Notes: generated by a model not told the origin, from the sequence alone. Counted from the stretch's first letter, positions 26,927 to 37,158 are shown. The stretch: DNA of 64,000 nt from Prochlorococcus sp. MIT 0701 (GCF_000760295.1 NZ_JNBA01000036.1:124001-188000); one strand, 5' to 3'. Numbers and translations are program-made.

Positions 26927-28525
26927 GTGCTGGCCTTCCCCAGCAGCTACAGCGTAGGAATTACCAGTCTGGGATATCAAGTGATCTGGGCCGCCCTCGC
27001 TAAACGTGAGGACATCGATGTAAGGCGCTTATTCACCGATCAAGGGGACATCCCCCATCGCACATGCGACCTGTTCGGACTCTCCCTGAGCTGGGAACTG
27101 GATGGTCCGGTACTACTGGATCTACTTGAGCAACAACGCATACCGCTATGGAGCCATCAACGCGGAGAAAACAACCCGATTGTTTTTGGTGGTGGACCTG
27201 TACTCACAGCTAACCCCGAACCCCTAGCGCCATTTTTCGATGTGGTGTTGTTGGGAGACGGGGAAGAACTTTTACCAGCCTTCATCGATACGCTCCAACA
27301 AGTGCAACAGTTGCCACGAACTGATCGCCTGCGAGCTCTGGCAAAGATTCCAGGTGTCTATGTACCAAGGTTCTATGAACCGATCTACGACGCTGACGAC
27401 ACCCTGCTGACAGTAAAGCCGATCGAATCTGGCTTACCCCCCTCAATCGCGAAGCAAACCTGGCGCGGCAACACCCTCACTCATTCCAAAGTGATCACGC
27501 CAGATGCTGCCTGGCCAAACATCCATATGGTTGAGGTGGTGCGCAGCTGCCCAGAACTTTGCCGATTCTGTCTTGCCAGCTATCTCACACTGCCCTTCCG
27601 CAGTCCATCCTTAGACGATGGACTCATCCCTGCCATTGAGAAAGGACTCACCGCCACTAAGAGACTTGGACTACTCGGCGCCTCTGTTACCCAACACCCT
27701 CAATTTGGTGAGCTACTGCAATGGTTAGACAAAGATCGCTTCAACGACATCCGCCTCAGCGTTAGCTCCGTACGGGCAGCCACAGTGAACTCAGAATTGA
27801 CCAGGATCCTGAACCGCCGCGGCAGTAAATCACTCACAATTGCCATCGAAAGCGGCAGCGAGCGCATTCGCGCAATGATCAATAAAAAGCTTGCTCAAGA
27901 AGAAATTTTTGCGGCTGCCAAATATGCGTTTGAAGGCGGCCTCAGTGGCCTAAAGCTCTACGGCATGGTTGGACTACCTACCGAAGAAGACTCCGATATA
28001 GACGACACGAGCAATCTGTTACTGAACCTCAAAAAAACAACCCCAGGCTTACGCCTCACTCTGGGAGTCAGCACCTTTGTCCCTAAAGCTCATACTCCCT
28101 TTCAATGGCACGGGATCAACCGCAAAGCGGAAAAACGACTCAAACAACTAGCAAAACAACTGAAACCAAAAGGCATTGAGGTGCGACCGGAAAGCTTCGG
28201 ATGGAGCACGATCCAGGCTCTTCTGTCACGCAGTGACCGTCGCCTCGCCCCGGTGATTGCATCTGTCCGGGGCTCACACAACAAACTGGGCAGCTGGAGA
28301 AAGGCCTACAGAGCAGCACGGGAAGGGGATCTCAATGCAACCACTGAACAAGCCATGCCCCTGCCCCGCCCACCCGCCTGGGAAGAAGTGGTGCATGAAA
28401 CATGGGATCTATCACGAACACTTCCCTGGACCCATCTAGAAGGGCCCCTCAACCAAAAGCAACTCATCCAACATCATCATCAAGCCCTGAACGAGCATGT
28501 TGGAGTGCCTGCTGGGGAAGAATGA
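26927..28525 (+). CDS. B12-binding-like radical SAM protein (unknown substrate)
   Basis: 532 residues from GTG. The cluster motif CPELCRFC (C-x3-C-x2-C) lies near residue 210, preceded by HMVEVVRSC. An N-terminal Rossmann-like part (FPSSYSVGITSLGYQVIW, IVFGGGPVLTANPEPLAPFFDVVLLGDGEELL) resembles the cobalamin-binding half of the family, and the core has TIAIESGSERIRAMINKK and LKLYGMVGLPTEEDSDI. The substrate is unknown. The reading frame is open 83 bases further left and encodes VLNKETLLFTPAIPNPGALR, which looks conserved but has no ATG, GTG or TTG. The true start may thus be non-canonical. It overlaps the convergent O-antigen ligase-like gene by 62 bases. Confidence 0.85.
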   Translation: MLAFPSSYSVGITSLGYQVIWAALAKREDIDVRRLFTDQGDIPHRTCDLFGLSLSWELDGPVLLDLLEQQRIPLWSHQRGENNPIVFGGGPVLTANPEPLAPFFDVVLLGDGEELLPAFIDTLQQVQQLPRTDRLRALAKIPGVYVPRFYEPIYDADDTLLTVKPIESGLPPSIAKQTWRGNTLTHSKVITPDAAWPNIHMVEVVRSCPELCRFCLASYLTLPFRSPSLDDGLIPAIEKGLTATKRLGLLGASVTQHPQFGELLQWLDKDRFNDIRLSVSSVRAATVNSELTRILNRRGSKSLTIAIESGSERIRAMINKKLAQEEIFAAAKYAFEGGLSGLKLYGMVGLPTEEDSDIDDTSNLLLNLKKTTPGLRLTLGVSTFVPKAHTPFQWHGINRKAEKRLKQLAKQLKPKGIEVRPESFGWSTIQALLSRSDRRLAPVIASVRGSHNKLGSWRKAYRAAREGDLNATTEQAMPLPRPPAWEEVVHETWDLSRTLPWTHLEGPLNQKQLIQHHHQALNEHVGVPAGEE

Positions 28526-29795
28526 TGCAACGCAATCCAGCCAAAAGAATCCAGCCGGCAATGTTGAGCCGACTGTCAAAGAAAGGCATATCAGTAGCGT
28601 GCATCACCACCAGGATCAAACTTGCCGTCCACCAAGCACGGTCAAAAACCGTGCTACTCAAACCACGGCTTATCAATACTCCACCAGTCAACACACCACG
28701 ACGCAAGACTGTGATCAAGAGGGCTAAAACAGTTCCCACCACTAGCAGAGCCACGGGTAGCCCGTGGCTCACAGCAAGTTCAAGAGGAAGGTTATGGGCA
28801 TGGCCATGCCACTGACCAGTCCGCAACGGATAGAGCACTGAAAAAGCAGCCGCCCCCCAACCCAGCCAGGGACGAGTCTCAATGAGCTGCAGCGCCACGC
28901 GCCACTGACTCATGCGAGTTGACATCAACTCACGATCCTGGATATAGCGCATGTCATTAAGACGCGCCCAAATACCCTCAGGCACAACCGTGCGTGCCCA
29001 CTGCTGCAAACCTGAAGGACTGCCTGGTAATACTGCAAGGGTCACTGGCAACAGCGCTAACACCATCAACGGCAACAACCAGGGCCATCTCGCGGGCCCA
29101 AAAACGAAGGGAATCGCCAACATCAACCCTCCCCAAGCATTACGTGAATCGGTGAGAACCAATGCAGCCACAACAGCAATAGCTACCCCCAAAGCCACAC
29201 TGCGTTGAAAACGACTGAGGGCAGGCTGAAGCAGAGCTGCCAAACAAAATGGCCAAACCAACGCCAACCAGGCTCCAGCAATATTTGCGTAATCAAACAG
29301 ACCAGATAATCGGCCAGTAGGCTCCCCGCCTGGAGCCATGAACCAGACGATTAAGCCACCGAACAATTGCCATGGTCCCTGCCATCCCCACCAGAGCTGC
29401 CCGAGACCAGTAATCACCACAGGCAAAGTGCCAGCGACAAGCCAAAGGGCACAACGTCGTCGGGCTTCATCACTAACTAAATAAGGCTGAAAACCCCAAA
29501 AAGCCCAAAAGAAAGGCAACCAATTCCCCAGACCAACCCAAGCACGTCCACCCGAAAAGGCCTGAACGCAACCAACCACCATCAACAGTGCGGCAATCAG
29601 CAAAGGCCAATTCCAGGGATCGCGCCAAAACGGTTGCTGTCGCTGACAACTACCAAGCACCAGGGCCGTAAGCAGCAACAGGCCTGCCAACAATGCACTG
29701 GAAGGCAACAAAAAAAGCCCCAACTGGAAAACAAACCAACCAATTGAGGTCGCAGCAGCAGGGCGACATCGAGCCATCCAAGCCAACACCGTCAT
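28464..29795 (-). CDS. O-antigen ligase / IctB-like polytopic membrane protein
   Basis: 443 residues with about ten to twelve transmembrane segments. The Wzy/WaaL superfamily pattern is seen in GRLSGLFDYANIAGAWLALVWPF, VLTDSRNAWGGLMLA and RPWLGWGAAAFSVLYP followed by HGHAHNLPLELAVSHGLP, the large periplasmic loop with conserved His. Cyanobacterial members are often named IctB, once proposed as bicarbonate transporters; a sugar ligase or polymerase role is at least as likely. Its start overlaps the purU stop by 4 bases. Its last 62 bases are antisense to the radical SAM gene. Confidence 0.75.
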   Translation of the reverse strand: MTVLAWMARCRPAAATSIGWFVFQLGLFLLPSSALLAGLLLLTALVLGSCQRQQPFWRDPWNWPLLIAALLMVVGCVQAFSGGRAWVGLGNWLPFFWAFWGFQPYLVSDEARRRCALWLVAGTLPVVITGLGQLWWGWQGPWQLFGGLIVWFMAPGGEPTGRLSGLFDYANIAGAWLALVWPFCLAALLQPALSRFQRSVALGVAIAVVAALVLTDSRNAWGGLMLAIPFVFGPARWPWLLPLMVLALLPVTLAVLPGSPSGLQQWARTVVPEGIWARLNDMRYIQDRELMSTRMSQWRVALQLIETRPWLGWGAAAFSVLYPLRTGQWHGHAHNLPLELAVSHGLPVALLVVGTVLALLITVLRRGVLTGGVLISRGLSSTVFDRAWWTASLILVVMHATDMPFFDSRLNIAGWILLAGLRCIILPQQALQHARSGLDDDVG

Positions 29796-30697
29796 GCAAA
29801 AACAGCGGTCCTACCGCGATAGACCATCACCTGGCGACAAAGATGCAATCTCAAAGCCCTTGCCAAAGCGAGACGTTCTGTATCACGTCCTTTACGGATC
29901 AAATCCTCCACCTCATCACGATGATTTACATGCTCGATGGTCTGCTCAATAATCGGTCCATCATCCAGATCCTCAGTGACGTAATGGGCGGTAGCCCCAA
30001 TCAGCTTCACCCCACGATCCCAGGCCCTGTGATAGGGCTGTGCCCCCTTAAAAGCCGGCAGGAAGGAATGATGAATATTAATCACGGTGGGAAAACGCTC
30101 TAGAAAAGCACCACTAAGGACCTGCATGTACTTGGCCAACACAACTAGCTCAATCCGATGCTCAGTCAACAAATCCAGCATGGTTTGCTCCGCCTCAGGC
30201 TTGCTGACAGGCGTCATAGGAACACACTCAAAACAAACACCAAACTCCCTGCATAAGGGCTCCAATTCAGAGTGGTTTGCAATCACGAGCGGCACCTGCA
30301 TCGGCAACTCACCACTGCGAGTGCGCCAAAGCAGATCCAACAGACAGTGACTCTGCTTGCTGGCGAAGATCGCCACCCGAGGAATCTCATCCGAAAAATG
30401 CACTTGCGCCTGACCCCCGAGGCGACCTGCCAGGGCATTCATAGCCGGTGCTATCGCCTCTCGAGGCAATCCGAAGCCCTCAATCCCAAATTCGATCCTG
30501 CTCAGAAACAGTCCAGCCCCAACATCCGTATGGTGATCAGCATGAAGAATATTGCCTCCATTAACAGCCACCCATCCCGACAACTCACTCACCAAAGCAG
30601 GCCGATCTGGACAGATGAGCTGCAGGATCACACGAAGCTTGCAACCGTAAGAATTCCATACAGCACCAATAGGGGAACTCACGCAACCTGATTGCAA
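29792..30697 (-). CDS. purU: Formyltetrahydrofolate deformylase PurU
   Basis: 301 residues. Releases formate from 10-formyl-tetrahydrofolate. An N-terminal ACT domain (VILQLICPDRPALVSELSGWVAVNGGNILHADHHTD) precedes the formyltransferase-fold domain with VAIFASKQSHCLLDLLWR, VVLAKYMQVLS, NIHHSFLPAFKGAQPYHRA and GATAHYVTEDLDDGPIIEQ. Asn-His-Asp catalytic residues are in place. Formate from here could feed PurT (42.3 kb), the formate-dependent purine enzyme. About 20 residues precede the ACT domain, so the true start may be later. Confidence 0.94.
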   Translation of the reverse strand: MQSGCVSSPIGAVWNSYGCKLRVILQLICPDRPALVSELSGWVAVNGGNILHADHHTDVGAGLFLSRIEFGIEGFGLPREAIAPAMNALAGRLGGQAQVHFSDEIPRVAIFASKQSHCLLDLLWRTRSGELPMQVPLVIANHSELEPLCREFGVCFECVPMTPVSKPEAEQTMLDLLTEHRIELVVLAKYMQVLSGAFLERFPTVINIHHSFLPAFKGAQPYHRAWDRGVKLIGATAHYVTEDLDDGPIIEQTIEHVNHRDEVEDLIRKGRDTERLALARALRLHLCRQVMVYRGRTAVFA

Positions 30698-30772
30698 AAA
30701 CTCATTCTGTCTTGACGAACGTCAGCACCAAGAACACCTCAAAGTGAGATGCATCGCTCGTCAATATCAAGA

Positions 30773-31867
30773 ATGACTGCTTACACCGTTGCAATCATTG
30801 GCGCCGGTGCTGTTGGCGCTGGCACCGCCTGGTATTTAGCCAAGCATGGCCACCAAGTGATGCTGATTGATCCAAAACTGGGTCAACCGATTAACAGATC
30901 AGGGACCCTCCCGGGAACAACTGCTTCGCTAGGGGTACTCATGGGGCATGTTTTCAGGCGTAGCAGTGGACGAGCCTGGCGACTCCGACAACACAGCATG
31001 GCCCTCTGGCCAGAGTGGATTGCAGAACTGAGCAGTAAAGAGAATCCACTCGAGCTAAACACACCTCTGATTCAACTTGCGAGTAGCGAAACAGAAGCCA
31101 CCCTGATGAAGCAACTCACAGAACAACGGCATCATCTCGGCCTTGAGCTGATCTCACCAAACTCGAATCCCTGCATGGGCCGATCATGGCCAAACACACA
31201 ACATGGGGGCCTGATCTCTCATCAAGACGGTTATGTAGACCCAATCGCCCTACAAAAATGCCTACGGGCCGCCCTACAAGACGAAGGCGTACAACAGATC
31301 CAAGAGCCCGTCGTCTCGCTGGAACGAAGTTCATCTGTCGAACAAAAACAGTGGCGCCTTCAACTTGCAGGAGGAACGAATTTGAACCAAGACGCTGTCG
31401 TGATCTGTGCAGCACTTAGCAGCGAAGCCCTGCTGGAACCACTAGGCCACAGTCTTCCCATGACCCCTGTGCTTGGACAAGTACTAGATCTAGAGCTGAT
31501 CTCAGATCAGCACAATTGGACAGGCTGGCCTGCCGTACTCGTGAGCCATGGCATCAACCTGATCCCTCACGGACCCAATCAGATCTGGATAGGTGCCACT
31601 CTCGAGCCAGGAGTGCAACCACTATCGAGCTACCTAAAGGCCATGAAACATCTCGAGGGAGATGCCCCGGATTGGTTAGACAGCGCGACTGTGAAAGACC
31701 AATGGCATGGATTGCGCGCTAGACCAGTCGAACGTCCAGCACCTCTTTTAGAAAAACTTGAGCCCGGACTAATCGTGGCTACAGGCCATTACAGAAATGG
31801 GGTCTTGCTCGCCCCGGCCAGCGCTGCATGGGTAAAAGAGCAACTCACTAATGAAACAAGATCTTGA
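30773..31867 (+). CDS. FAD-dependent oxidoreductase, DAO/glycine oxidase type
   Basis: About 364 residues. The dinucleotide motif VAIIGAGAVGAGTAWYLAKHGHQVMLID begins a few residues after MTAY, so I chose the ATG at 30773 over 30749. QDGYVDPIALQKCLRAAL, a central AVVICAALSSEALLEPLG and the C-terminal GLRARPVERPAPLLEKLEPGLIVATGHYRNGVLLAP match DAO/ThiO-like oxidases. It probably oxidises a small amine such as an amino acid or glycine for thiamine synthesis; the substrate is not readable. It diverges from purU. Confidence 0.85.
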   Translation: MTAYTVAIIGAGAVGAGTAWYLAKHGHQVMLIDPKLGQPINRSGTLPGTTASLGVLMGHVFRRSSGRAWRLRQHSMALWPEWIAELSSKENPLELNTPLIQLASSETEATLMKQLTEQRHHLGLELISPNSNPCMGRSWPNTQHGGLISHQDGYVDPIALQKCLRAALQDEGVQQIQEPVVSLERSSSVEQKQWRLQLAGGTNLNQDAVVICAALSSEALLEPLGHSLPMTPVLGQVLDLELISDQHNWTGWPAVLVSHGINLIPHGPNQIWIGATLEPGVQPLSSYLKAMKHLEGDAPDWLDSATVKDQWHGLRARPVERPAPLLEKLEPGLIVATGHYRNGVLLAPASAAWVKEQLTNETRS

Positions 31868-33577
31868 CTTGACTCTTGATCAATTTTCATTCATCTAAGA
31901 ACAAGGGGTCCAAAGAACACGAGTTAGCTACGTAAAACAGCTCTCTATGAGCCTGTTGACGCGTACTTTAATTCTCTGAATTCCTCGAGAAGCCAGTGTC
32001 CATCTAAATTGACGAAGTGCCTAAAACGCTTTTTAAACCTACTCAATGCGTCAGAGGCACCCGCTTTATAGATGGTGAAACTACATGATGCTGAAGAATT
32101 AAAGCAAGAAATTTCAATTCAGAGTTATCTCTTTATCTCGGTGCCTGGCATAAAAGTGTAATAACAGACCAACTGGAACTACGGCCAGCAGAAAAGCGAA
32201 AATGGTTCCAAGGGTTTCCATAAATTTGGGGCAAATAGAATTTCCTATCATTCAAGATATAACACAGATCCCTGCCAGAAGACAGTGGAATCCGCATCAA
32301 CAAGTCGGAAAAGTTCATTAGAAATTCATATGCAGCAGTCATTGCCAGCAAGTCCTTGCTTCGATAAATTTAGATTGAAACGTCAAGATCACTGAAAGGG
32401 AAGGGCATAAAGGCTTTGATTTACCCTAAACGTGGCCGATGAATGCCCACACATAAAAACTTATAGTTTCAATCAATGAGTCCTAAATCCACTCATCTTA
32501 AGATTGCTAATCAAAGGATTTGGGCTTCGTATTTCCGCAACTTAATGGGTATAATACATTGAAAGATTGCAGCTCTATTAACCGTATAATTCCAAGGCTA
32601 GAAATGATATTTTGGGCAGATTCTGCTCGTAGTCTTCGTAAATCAAATGATTAGGAATTCGATTAAAATTAACATTTACTAAAAACTACTGAATCTCCTT
32701 AGAAACAACAATTCCTCCTTTAATAAGTGTTCTGCTTTGATCCTTTTAAGCAAGGAGTAAAACCCTAGAAGTTTTTCAAGAAATTTAGAATGTAGCAGGA
32801 TCACACAAGGGTTACTTTGCAAAAAATATAAGTGGCTAGGGGAGAATATCAATAAAGAGTTCCTCAACTCTTCAAACGCTAGTAGCAAGGCTCAAGTGCT
32901 ACCGTCAAATCATTGAGATACTCCAAGCAAGCATTAAAAAGATTGATTCGATCGATCCTATCGCTAACTAATAGCGAAGTAGCAATGTATTCAGCATTGC
33001 AGAAGGTGGCTCTTCCTATCATCAGATTCATATTGATCAGAATAGGCATGTCCATCGGCTAAATTGTTGTAATAATGTGGCTCAATATTGATTGAGTTGA
33101 CTACTCCAAAACAATCAAACAAAAGATCATTGGACAGCACACCACCAACCTCCACCAGAATCTTACCTCTCAAGTCAACTCATGCATGGAAAAAATCAGC
33201 CCTCAAACTTGATCATCTAATCAATATAATTCTTTCTCAAGGAGAGAAGTCATTTGACCTATTTTATAAATATTGGATCTTCAGTCTTTCCAGAGAATAT
33301 TTTGTCATGCCAGCCCATGGTGATGTAGCAGCTGCCGCTAATTACCAATGCTAGTCAAGCATAAACCTAAAAGAGATGTCACTATTTTAAACAGGGGCAG
33401 GCGTCTTTAAATAAGACATACACTCATTCAAGTCAACCCTAATCAAGTTTAATCGCTGATCAATAAAATCCAAACAATCCTTCGTTTCTTGATCCATTCT
33501 TAGCCAATGAAAGGATAAAAGCATTGATGCTATATAAGCTAACCATATATCAAAAACAAGGCCAATATTAACCAAAA
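31868..33577. other. AT-rich gene desert with possible gene debris
   Basis: 1.7 kb with no convincing gene. The most protein-like piece is a minus-strand open frame at 31945-32118 lacking an ATG, reading KAGASDALSRFKKRFRHFVN and then LDGHWLLEEFRELKY before its stop. Other short minus-strand frames (32133-32351, 32679-32888, 32991-33173, 33387-33575) are open but unrecognised; all point the same way, as if from one or more decayed genes. No tRNA, CRISPR or transposase sequence was seen. Confidence 0.5.
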
Positions 33578-33626
33578 CTTGTTGATGTCATAAAGCATGA
33601 TTTGCATGCTTTATGACATCAACAAG
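33578..33626 (-). terminator. Terminator-like perfect inverted repeat after dnaK
   Basis: 22-bp perfect arms (33578-33599 and 33605-33626) around a 5-base loop, starting 12 bases past the dnaK stop and followed on the minus strand by TTTT. The stem is long but AT-rich. The position fits an intrinsic terminator or an mRNA 3'-end stabiliser for dnaK. Confidence 0.8.
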
Positions 33627-33638
33627 CCAACTATCACA

Positions 33639-35549
33639 TCACTTCGACTCAGTAAATTCTGCGTCAATCACATCATCACCACTACTGGAATCACCAGCAT
33701 CAGCACCAGCCGCGCCAGCATCAGCGCCGGCTTCTGCGGCAGCAGCACCAGCCTGCTGATAAACAGAAGCCCCTAAGGTATAAAGCTCCTGCTGCAGTTC
33801 CTCCAATAGTGACTTCATCGTATCAAAGTCATCTTTCTCAATGGCAGCCTTAAGCTTGACGCGCTTATCTTCCACCTTTGCCTTTGAATCAGCATCTACC
33901 TTGTCAGCCAACTCTCCGAGCTGCTTTTCCGCCTGATAAACAAGAGTCTCAGCCTGGTTCTTAATGTCAATGCGCTCACGCTTTTCTTTATCAGCTGAGG
34001 CATTGGTCTCAGCATCCTTAACCATCTTCTCCACCTCATTTTCAGAGAGGGTTGAAGCACCAGTAATCGAAATGCTTTGCTCCTTACCGCTACCCTTATC
34101 CTTGGCATTAACACTAAGAATGCCGTTAGCATCAATATCAAAGGTCACCTCAATCTGAGGAACACCACGAGGGGCAGGAGGAATTCCATCAAGACGGAAT
34201 GTTCCCAAGCTCTTATTATCAGAAGCCATCTCACGTTCACCCTGAAGAACGTGAATCTCCACATTGGTTTGACCATCAACCGCCGTGGAATACGTTTCCG
34301 ACTTCTTCGTAGGAACAGTCGTATTACGCGTAATCATCTTGGTCATCACGCCACCAAGAGTCTCCACACCCAAGGAGAGAGGGGTGACGTCAAGCAGCAA
34401 GATGTCCTTAACTTCACCAGCCAATACCCCGCCCTGTATGGCAGCCCCTACTGCAACAACCTCATCAGGATTGACAGTCTGATTGGGATCTTTACCCGTA
34501 ACCCTCTTCACAAGTTCCTGAACTGCAGGCATGCGGCTGGAACCGCCCACCATCACGATTTCGTCAAGTTCGCCAGAAGAGAGTTTGGCGTCCTTAAGAG
34601 CCTGCTCCACAGGTACGCGACAACGATCAATCAGCTTTGAAGCCAATTCCTCAAATTTGGCACGTGTCAGAGTTAGATCGAGATGCTTAGGCCCCTCAGA
34701 AGTAGCAGTAATAAATGGCAGGTTGATCTCACTTTGCGTAGCACTGGAAAGCTCGATCTTGGCTTTCTCTGCCGCCTCAGTTAGGCGCTGAAGAGCCTGC
34801 TTATCCTGACGCAGATCAATACCTTCATTAGCCTTAAAAGTTGCAGCAAGATGATCAACAATCACTTTATCGAAATCATCTCCGCCTAGATGAGTGTCAC
34901 CAGAGGTAGATAGAACCTCAAAAACACCATCACCTACCTCAAGCACAGACACATCAAAGGTTCCACCACCCAGGTCAAACACCAGAATGCGCTCATTGCT
35001 CTTCTTGTCGAGGCCATACGCCAACGCAGCCGCGGTTGGCTCGTTAATGATGCGCAGCACCTCCAAGCCAGCTATTTTGCCGGCATCCTTGGTGGCCTGT
35101 CTTTGTGAGTCATTGAAATACGCAGGCACCGTGATCACGGCCTGGGTTACGTTCTCACCGAGATACTTACCAGCGTCCTCAGCTAACTTGCGCAACACCT
35201 GAGCACTCACTTCCTCAGGGGAAAACTGCTTATCGAGAACGGGGCATTTCAACCTCACATTAGAGCCAGACTTCTCAACCTCATAGCTCACTTCCTTCGA
35301 CTCTTCGTTCACCTCATCAACGCGACGACCAACGAAGCGCTTCGCTGAATAAAAGGTGTTATCAGTGTTCATCACCGCTTGGCGCTTGGCGATCTGGCCA
35401 ACCAACTGATCCTGATTTTTGGTATATGCGACCACGGAGGGAGTTGTTCTAAACCCTTCAGCGTTAGCAATCACGACGGGCTTGCCACCCTCCATTACGG
35501 CGACACAACTGTTCGTGGTTCCAAGGTCAATGCCAACAACCTTTCCCAT
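33639..35549 (-). CDS. dnaK: Chaperone DnaK (Hsp70)
   Basis: 636 residues from the ATG at 35549. That start is fixed by [22 protein letters not shown] and by a strong AGGAGG 9-10 bases before it; the frame opens 20 codons earlier but those are not DnaK-like. ATPase domain: [73 protein letters not shown]. Substrate domain: [21 protein letters not shown]-terminus is Ala/Gly/Asp-rich ending [10 protein letters not shown], as in cyanobacterial DnaK2. No CIRCE element was found in the 130-base divergent gap to aroE. A 22-bp inverted repeat ends the transcript. Confidence 0.98.
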   Translation of the reverse strand: MGKVVGIDLGTTNSCVAVMEGGKPVVIANAEGFRTTPSVVAYTKNQDQLVGQIAKRQAVMNTDNTFYSAKRFVGRRVDEVNEESKEVSYEVEKSGSNVRLKCPVLDKQFSPEEVSAQVLRKLAEDAGKYLGENVTQAVITVPAYFNDSQRQATKDAGKIAGLEVLRIINEPTAAALAYGLDKKSNERILVFDLGGGTFDVSVLEVGDGVFEVLSTSGDTHLGGDDFDKVIVDHLAATFKANEGIDLRQDKQALQRLTEAAEKAKIELSSATQSEINLPFITATSEGPKHLDLTLTRAKFEELASKLIDRCRVPVEQALKDAKLSSGELDEIVMVGGSSRMPAVQELVKRVTGKDPNQTVNPDEVVAVGAAIQGGVLAGEVKDILLLDVTPLSLGVETLGGVMTKMITRNTTVPTKKSETYSTAVDGQTNVEIHVLQGEREMASDNKSLGTFRLDGIPPAPRGVPQIEVTFDIDANGILSVNAKDKGSGKEQSISITGASTLSENEVEKMVKDAETNASADKEKRERIDIKNQAETLVYQAEKQLGELADKVDADSKAKVEDKRVKLKAAIEKDDFDTMKSLLEELQQELYTLGASVYQQAGAAAAEAGADAGAAGADAGDSSSGDDVIDAEFTESK

Positions 35550-35679
35550 TCGTGCCGACCTCCTAAAGATCTCTGTCTTGAACAGGTGCATCCTCGGCAG
35601 TGAGGCCACTTAGAGGCGAGGTGTGGTTCCCGAACAGCTCGCCCGGCAGGCTGGGCACAGAACCGATCAAGCAATGGGA

Positions 35680-36591
35680 ATGATTAGCGGCACAACCTCC
35701 CTAATAGGCCTGCTCGGCCAACCAGTGCACCATTCCCTCTCACCGGTGATGCAAAACGCAGCCCTCGCTGCAATGAATCTCGACTGGTGCTACATGGCCA
35801 TGCCCTGCGAAACCAACGATCTCGCCAATGTGCTCTGCGCTCTGCGTTCGATCAACTGCCTTGGACTGAACATCACCATCCCCCACAAACAAGACGTGGC
35901 CAAAGCCTGTCGAGAGCTCAGCCCATTAGCAAAACGACTTAAAGCCGTCAACACTCTGATCCCTCATGCCGACGGCGGCTGGACAGGCACCAACACAGAC
36001 GTGGCCGGTTTCATTGCACCCCTTCAAGAAAGCAAGTGCGAGTGGCATGGGCGTCGTGCAGTCGTGCTCGGTTGCGGTGGTAGCGCCCGAGCAGTCGTTG
36101 CAGGTCTGCAAGATTTAAAATTGGCTCAAATCATGGTGGTTGGCCGCCGATCTGATGCGCTGAAGAGATTTCTCGATGATCTCAAGCCCAACCCAGCCAG
36201 CTCCGAATCTGATTACCAAGTGCTCTTGCAAGGAATTCTCCAAGATGACCATGCTCTGGTTGAACAGCTAACCAAAGCCGATCTGGTGGTCAACACCACA
36301 CCAGTAGGCATGTCCCAAAACCGTTCGGAAACATCAACTCCTAGAGCGCCAATGCCGCTGGGAAAGAAAATTTGGCAAAACCTAAGCCCAAAGACAACTC
36401 TCTATGACCTGATTTACACACCAAAACCAACCGCCTGGCTGACCTTAGGAACTGAACATGGCTGCCATTGCATAGATGGCCTCGAAATGCTTATTCAACA
36501 AGGCGCTGCCTCTCTAAGGCTCTGGAGCGGCAACAATCAGGTGCCTGTCGAAGAGATGAGAAAAGCTGCTCTGGGCTGGCTCACGGTTTAG
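35680..36591 (+). CDS. aroE: Shikimate dehydrogenase
   Basis: About 303 residues. Reduces 3-dehydroshikimate with NADPH. It begins MISGTTSLIGLLGQPVHHSLSPVMQN with the shikimate-binding S-x-S, then NITIPHKQDVAKAC with the catalytic Lys, GTNTDVAGF with the catalytic Asp, the NADP loop VVLGCGGSARAV and GLEMLIQQGAASLRLW. I prefer ATG 35680; ATG 35674 is two codons earlier, and an upstream extension to 35623 is not family-like. The Tic20-like gene follows after 24 bases. Confidence 0.95.
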   Translation: MISGTTSLIGLLGQPVHHSLSPVMQNAALAAMNLDWCYMAMPCETNDLANVLCALRSINCLGLNITIPHKQDVAKACRELSPLAKRLKAVNTLIPHADGGWTGTNTDVAGFIAPLQESKCEWHGRRAVVLGCGGSARAVVAGLQDLKLAQIMVVGRRSDALKRFLDDLKPNPASSESDYQVLLQGILQDDHALVEQLTKADLVVNTTPVGMSQNRSETSTPRAPMPLGKKIWQNLSPKTTLYDLIYTPKPTAWLTLGTEHGCHCIDGLEMLIQQGAASLRLWSGNNQVPVEEMRKAALGWLTV

Positions 36592-36615
36592 CGTCATAGC
36601 AGTGATCTGACCCCC

Positions 36616-37080
36616 ATGCTGATCCCTATCTGGCAACGGTTGCTGGGAGTGCTGATTTACATGCTCCCTTGGAGCGACACCATTCCATTTGGGCGAAGTT
36701 TATTTATGCAATTTCCATTGCTTGAATTGCTTGCACTTCCAGCCCTACCCTTAATGATGCTGGAACAAGGGATCCCGTTCGGAAGCCTGCTCATATTTTT
36801 CTTGCTATTTCTTGCCGTTGTAAGGAACCCTAAAGTTCCCTATTTTCTTCGCTTCAACACACTGCAAGCACTACTAGTAGACATTGTTGTCGTGCTGCTG
36901 GGCTATGCCTTCCAAATCCTTCTACAACCTCTTAGTGGTGCTTTCATGCTGCGCACGCTAACCAGCACTGTGCTGGTGGCAATGCTTGCCATCGTGATTT
37001 TCGCGCTAATCGAATGCTTAAGAGGACGTGAACCAGACCTGCCAGGTATCAGCCAAGCCGTTCGCATGCAGCTCTACTAA
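36616..37080 (+). CDS. Tic20/Ycf60 family membrane protein
   Basis: 154 residues with four predicted transmembrane segments. VRNPKVPYFLRFNTLQALLVDIVVVLLGYAF is the typical Tic20/Ycf60 core, and WSDTIPFGRSLFMQFPLLELLALPALPL precedes it. In plastids Tic20 is a protein-import channel of the inner envelope; the cyanobacterial role is unknown. It sits between aroE and rpsF and is probably transcribed with aroE. Confidence 0.85.
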   Translation: MLIPIWQRLLGVLIYMLPWSDTIPFGRSLFMQFPLLELLALPALPLMMLEQGIPFGSLLIFFLLFLAVVRNPKVPYFLRFNTLQALLVDIVVVLLGYAFQILLQPLSGAFMLRTLTSTVLVAMLAIVIFALIECLRGREPDLPGISQAVRMQLY

Positions 37081-37117
37081 AACACTGACCCCAAAGGGAT
37101 AGGCTGGTCGCTCCGTC

Positions 37118-37133
37118 GCTCACTGCCGTGAGC
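37118..37133 (+). promoter_or_regulatory. Small hairpin in the rpsF leader
   Basis: GCTCAC-TGCC-GTGAGC, a perfect 6-bp stem with a CCG in the loop, ends 25 bases before rpsF. S6:S18 leader elements often present a CCG in a hairpin, so autoregulation is possible, but the match is short and unproven. Confidence 0.3.
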
Positions 37134-37158
37134 CTTTAAGTCCCTGTCGGAACACCTC

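Noticed and set aside
32991..33173. Minus-strand frame with a GG near the N-terminus, checked as a possible lanthipeptide (prochlorosin) precursor
   Set aside because: It lacks the long acidic leader ending in a double-Gly site and the start would be a TTG.
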